Part shown: positions 62,001 through 64,000 of the stretch, piece after piece
How positions within the stretch are numbered: the first letter of the stretch is position 1
Layout of the letters: every line of letters begins with the position of its first letter
DNA from: Chamaea fasciata
Lineage: Eukaryota; Chordata; Aves; Passeriformes; Sylviidae
Direction of reading: 5' to 3'
Length of the DNA: 64,000 nucleotides
Assembly (NCBI GenBank): GCA_029207755.1
Contig: JARCOQ010000226.1
Location: forward strand, 62,001-126,000
Translations under genes and position numbers: made by a program
Notes under the pieces: model-generated
The model's input: the letters and a program-made list of their open reading frames with translations, nothing else
Databases searched by the model: none
Told to the model about the DNA's origin: nothing

Positions 62001-64000
62001 ATTTAGGGGACAGCCAGGGCACTCCAGGGACACCCAGGGCACCCCCAGGGACACCTAGGGGACAGGCCGGGCACCCCCAGGGACACCTAGGGGACAGCCA
62101 GGGCAACGCAGGGACACCAGGGCCCCCCCAGGGACACCTAGGGGACAGCCAGGGAACCCCAGGGACACCCTGTGCACCCCCAGGGACACCTAGGGGACAG
62201 CCAGGGCCCCCCCCGGGACACCTAGGGGACAGCCAAGGCACCCTAGGGACAGCCAGGGCACCCCCAGGGACACCGAGGGCACAGCCAGGGCACCCCCAGG
62301 GACACCGAGAGGACAGGCAGGGCACCCCCAGGGACACCTTGGGGACAGCCAGGGCACCCCAGGGACAGCCAGGGCACCCCCAGGGACACCTAGGGGACTT
62401 CCAGGGCACCCCCAGGGACACCCAGGGCACTCCCAGGGCCACCTAGGGGACAGCCAGGGCACCCCAGGGACAGCGAGGGCACCCCCAGGGACACCCAGGG
62501 CACCCCCAGGGACACCTAGGGGACAGCCAGGGCACCCCCAGGGACACCCAGGGCACCTCCAGGGACACCTAGGGGACAGCCAGGGCACCCCCAGGGACAC
62601 CTAGGGGAGAGGCAGGGCACCCCGAAGGGACACCTAGGGGACAGCCAGGGCACCCCAAGGGACATCTAGGTGACAGCCAGGGCACCCTAGGGACAGCCAG
62701 GGCACCCCCAGGGACCCCTAGGGCACAGCCAGGGCACCCTAGGGACAGCCAGGGCACCCCCAGGGACACCAAGGGCACAGCCAGAGAACCCCAGGGACAG
62801 CCAGGGCACCCCCAGGGACACCTAAGGAACACCCTGGGCACCCCCAGGGACACCAAGGGCACCCCCAGGGACACCTAGGGGACAGCCAGGGCACCCCCAG
62901 GGCCACTGACGTAACAGCCAGGGCACCCCCAGAGACCCCTAGGGGACAGCCAGGGCACTCCCAGGGACACTTTGGGCACCCACAGGGACACCTCGGGGAC
63001 AGCCAGGGCACACCAGGGACACCCAGGGCACCCCCAGGGCCACCTAGGGGACAGCCAGGGCACCCCAGGGACACCCAGGGCCCCCCCAGGGACACCTAGG
63101 GGACAGCCAGGGCACCCCAGGCACACCCAGGGCTCCCCCAGGGACACCTAGGGGACAGCCAGGGCACCCCCAGGGACACCGAGGTCACCCCCAGGGACAC
63201 CTAGGGCACTCCCAGAGACACCGAGGGCACAGCCAGGGCACCCTAGGGACAGCCAAGGCACCCCCAGGGACACCTAGGTGACGCCCAGGGCAGCCCCAGG
63301 GACACCTAGAAGACAGCCAGGGCACTCCCAGGGACACCCAGGGCACCCCCAGGGACACCTAGAGGACAGCCAGGGCACCCCCAGGGAAACCTAGGGGACA
63401 GGCAGGGCACCCCCAGAGACCCCTAGGGGACAGCCAGGGCCCCCCCAGGGACACCATGGGCACCCCCAGGGACACCTAGGGGACAGCCAGGGCACCCCCA
63501 GGGACACCTAGGGGACAGGCAGGGCACCCCCAGAGACCCCTAGGGGACAGCCAGGGCCCCCCCAGGGACACCAAGGGCACCCCCAGGGACACCTAGGGGA
63601 CAGCCAGGGCACACCCAGGGACACCTAGGGGACAGCCAGGGCACACCCAGGGACACCTAGGGGACAGCCAGGGCACTCCAGAGACAGCCAGGGCACCCCC
63701 AGGTACACCTAGGGGACAGCCAGGGCACCCGAGGGACAGCCAGAGCACCCCCAGGGACACCAAGGGCACAGCCAGGGCACCCAAGGGACAGCCAGGGCAA
63801 CGCCAGGGACACCTAGGGCACAGCCAGGGCCCCCCCAGGGACACCCAGCGCACCCCCAGGGACACCTAGGGGACAGCCAGGGCATCCCCAGGGATACCCA
63901 GGGCACTCCCAGGGACACCTAGAGGACAGCAAGGGCACCCCCAGGGACACCTAGGGGACAGGCAGGGCACCCCCAGGGACACCTAGGGGACAGCCAGGGC
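59052..64000. repeat. Array segment right of spacer 9
   Basis: Minisatellite without genes up to the window end. Block B ends near 62087. After it, 62090-62390 is a spacer-free right flank, about 62390-63310 follows 49054 onward (offset 13337) and also the B equivalent, and about 63590-64000 repeats 61370 onward (offset 2243 at 61466-61675). The tail is therefore a mosaic of pieces already seen in A and B. Confidence 0.88.
62090..62270. repeat. Spacer right flank without spacer (third case)
   Basis: Same series as at 45690 and 56736, but with CTGTGCACCCCC as next to real spacers and GGGGACAGCC where the other two have GGGAACAGCC. So it is not a simple copy of either. Confidence 0.78.

Larger units (their letters stand above)
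51202..62087. repeat. 11-kb tandem block B
   Basis: Second copy, with spacers 7, 8 and 9. The inter-spacer stretch 52320-54392 has exactly the same length (2073 bp) as 41274-43346, and I saw only a handful of base differences, for example GGAGAGCTAGGG for GGACAGCTAGGG near 54135 and CCAGGGACACC for CCAGGAACACC near 53543. That closeness implies a recent event or ongoing homogenisation. Confidence 0.93.
1..64000. repeat. Higher-order GC-rich minisatellite array, 32-bp basic unit
   Basis: Apart from nine spacers, the whole window is built from three related modules, CAGGGCACCCC, CAGGGACACCT and AGGGGACAGC, which together make a 32-bp unit (23 of 32 bases G or C, one T). Pairs of modules also occur, giving 21/22-bp and 53-bp steps. 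Common variants replace the T of CCTAGG (CCGAGG, CCAAGG, CCCAGG, CCTTGG) or change CAGCC to CAGGC. Copies of neighbouring units differ by a few bases, while blocks of hundreds to thousands of bases recur nearly unchanged, which defines a higher-order structure. The array continues past both window ends. No function can be read from the sequence. Vertebrate, probably avian, origin is inferred. Confidence 0.97.

Noticed and set aside
1..64000. CRISPR array (regular units near 32 bp)
   Set aside because: Units are contiguous with no unique spacers between them, the composition is vertebrate-like, and there is no leader or cas gene.
1..64000. Bacterial operon with many small ORFs
   Set aside because: The open frames use GTG starts, overlap on both strands, and are all the same low-complexity sequence. 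No ribosome binding sites or families are recognisable.
1..64000. Mucin- or collagen-like coding repeat
   Set aside because: The unit length (32 bp) is not a multiple of three, and TAG occurs on both strands in most units. A coding repeat would keep one frame.
1..64000. Telomeric or interstitial telomeric repeat
   Set aside because: CCTAGGGG has a passing likeness, but no TTAGGG/CCCTAA runs are present.
1..64000. Known 41-bp galliform microchromosome satellites (CNM/PO41 type)
   Set aside because: Those have a 41-42 bp period by published description, while the period here is 32 bp with 21/53-bp mixtures. A database comparison would be needed to exclude a distant relation.
1..64000. Immunoglobulin switch region
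   Set aside because: G-rich on one strand and tandem, but lacks the dense GAGCT/GGGGT or AGCT core words, and no constant-region exons are nearby.
1..64000. Regular G-quadruplex array
   Set aside because: Each unit has three G-runs on the plus strand, but with loops of 7-8 bases interrupted by C-runs that would rather pair with them. Possible, but not strong enough to annotate.

Overview
This 64 kb window is almost wholly a GC-rich tandem repeat of vertebrate type, most likely from a bird (an inference, about 60-65% sure). I can support no intact protein gene, RNA gene, mobile element or CRISPR array. The basic unit is about 32 bp and is made of three related modules: CAGGGCACCCC, CAGGGACACCT and AGGGGACAGC (11+11+10 bp). 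Modules are also used in pairs, so 21/22-bp and 53-bp periods are mixed with the 32-bp one. The plus strand is extremely poor in T (one T per 32-bp consensus unit), and the palindrome CCTAGG recurs in most units. The many apparent reading frames on both strands are by-products: they run on until they meet the TAG inside a CCTAGG, and no frame is kept because 32 is not a multiple of 3.

The only non-repeat DNA is a spacer of about 530 bp present in nine copies, always in the same orientation, starting near 3420, 11084, 23630, 40742, 43347, 47582, 51789, 54393 and 58521. It carries gene-like features: a 69/70-bp exon-like segment on the minus strand with AG and GT borders, a second short exon-like segment about 212 bp away, a strong acceptor-like tract on the plus strand, and a CpG-rich patch holding CCATGG in good Kozak context on both strands. 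I do not recognise the parent gene. Shared substitutions group the spacers as {1,2,3}, {4,7} and {5,6,8,9}.

Layout: 1-40 kb is a mosaic of displaced block copies. About 1.7-10.35 kb reappears at about 21.8-30.6 kb (offset about 20.2 kb). About 2.7-6.3 kb reappears at about 10.4-14.1 kb (offset about 7.7 kb). Between 12.7 and 20.3 kb a unit of 2.1-2.9 kb is tandemly repeated. A 190-bp unit is duplicated at 36.64-37.02 kb. From about 40.16 kb the pattern changes to two head-to-tail copies of an 11-kb block (A about 40155-51201, B about 51202-62087), each with three spacers and nearly identical. The last 1.9 kb is a rearranged partial copy.

The features do not act together as a pathway. The window is best read as a young, actively rearranging higher-order minisatellite that captured and amplified a small gene fragment, as might be found on a GC-rich avian microchromosome or in a pericentromeric or subtelomeric region. 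The bird assignment rests on base composition, on the short GC-rich intron-like spacing and on the ACTGGGATGG-type decamers in the spacer, which recall GC-rich bird introns.
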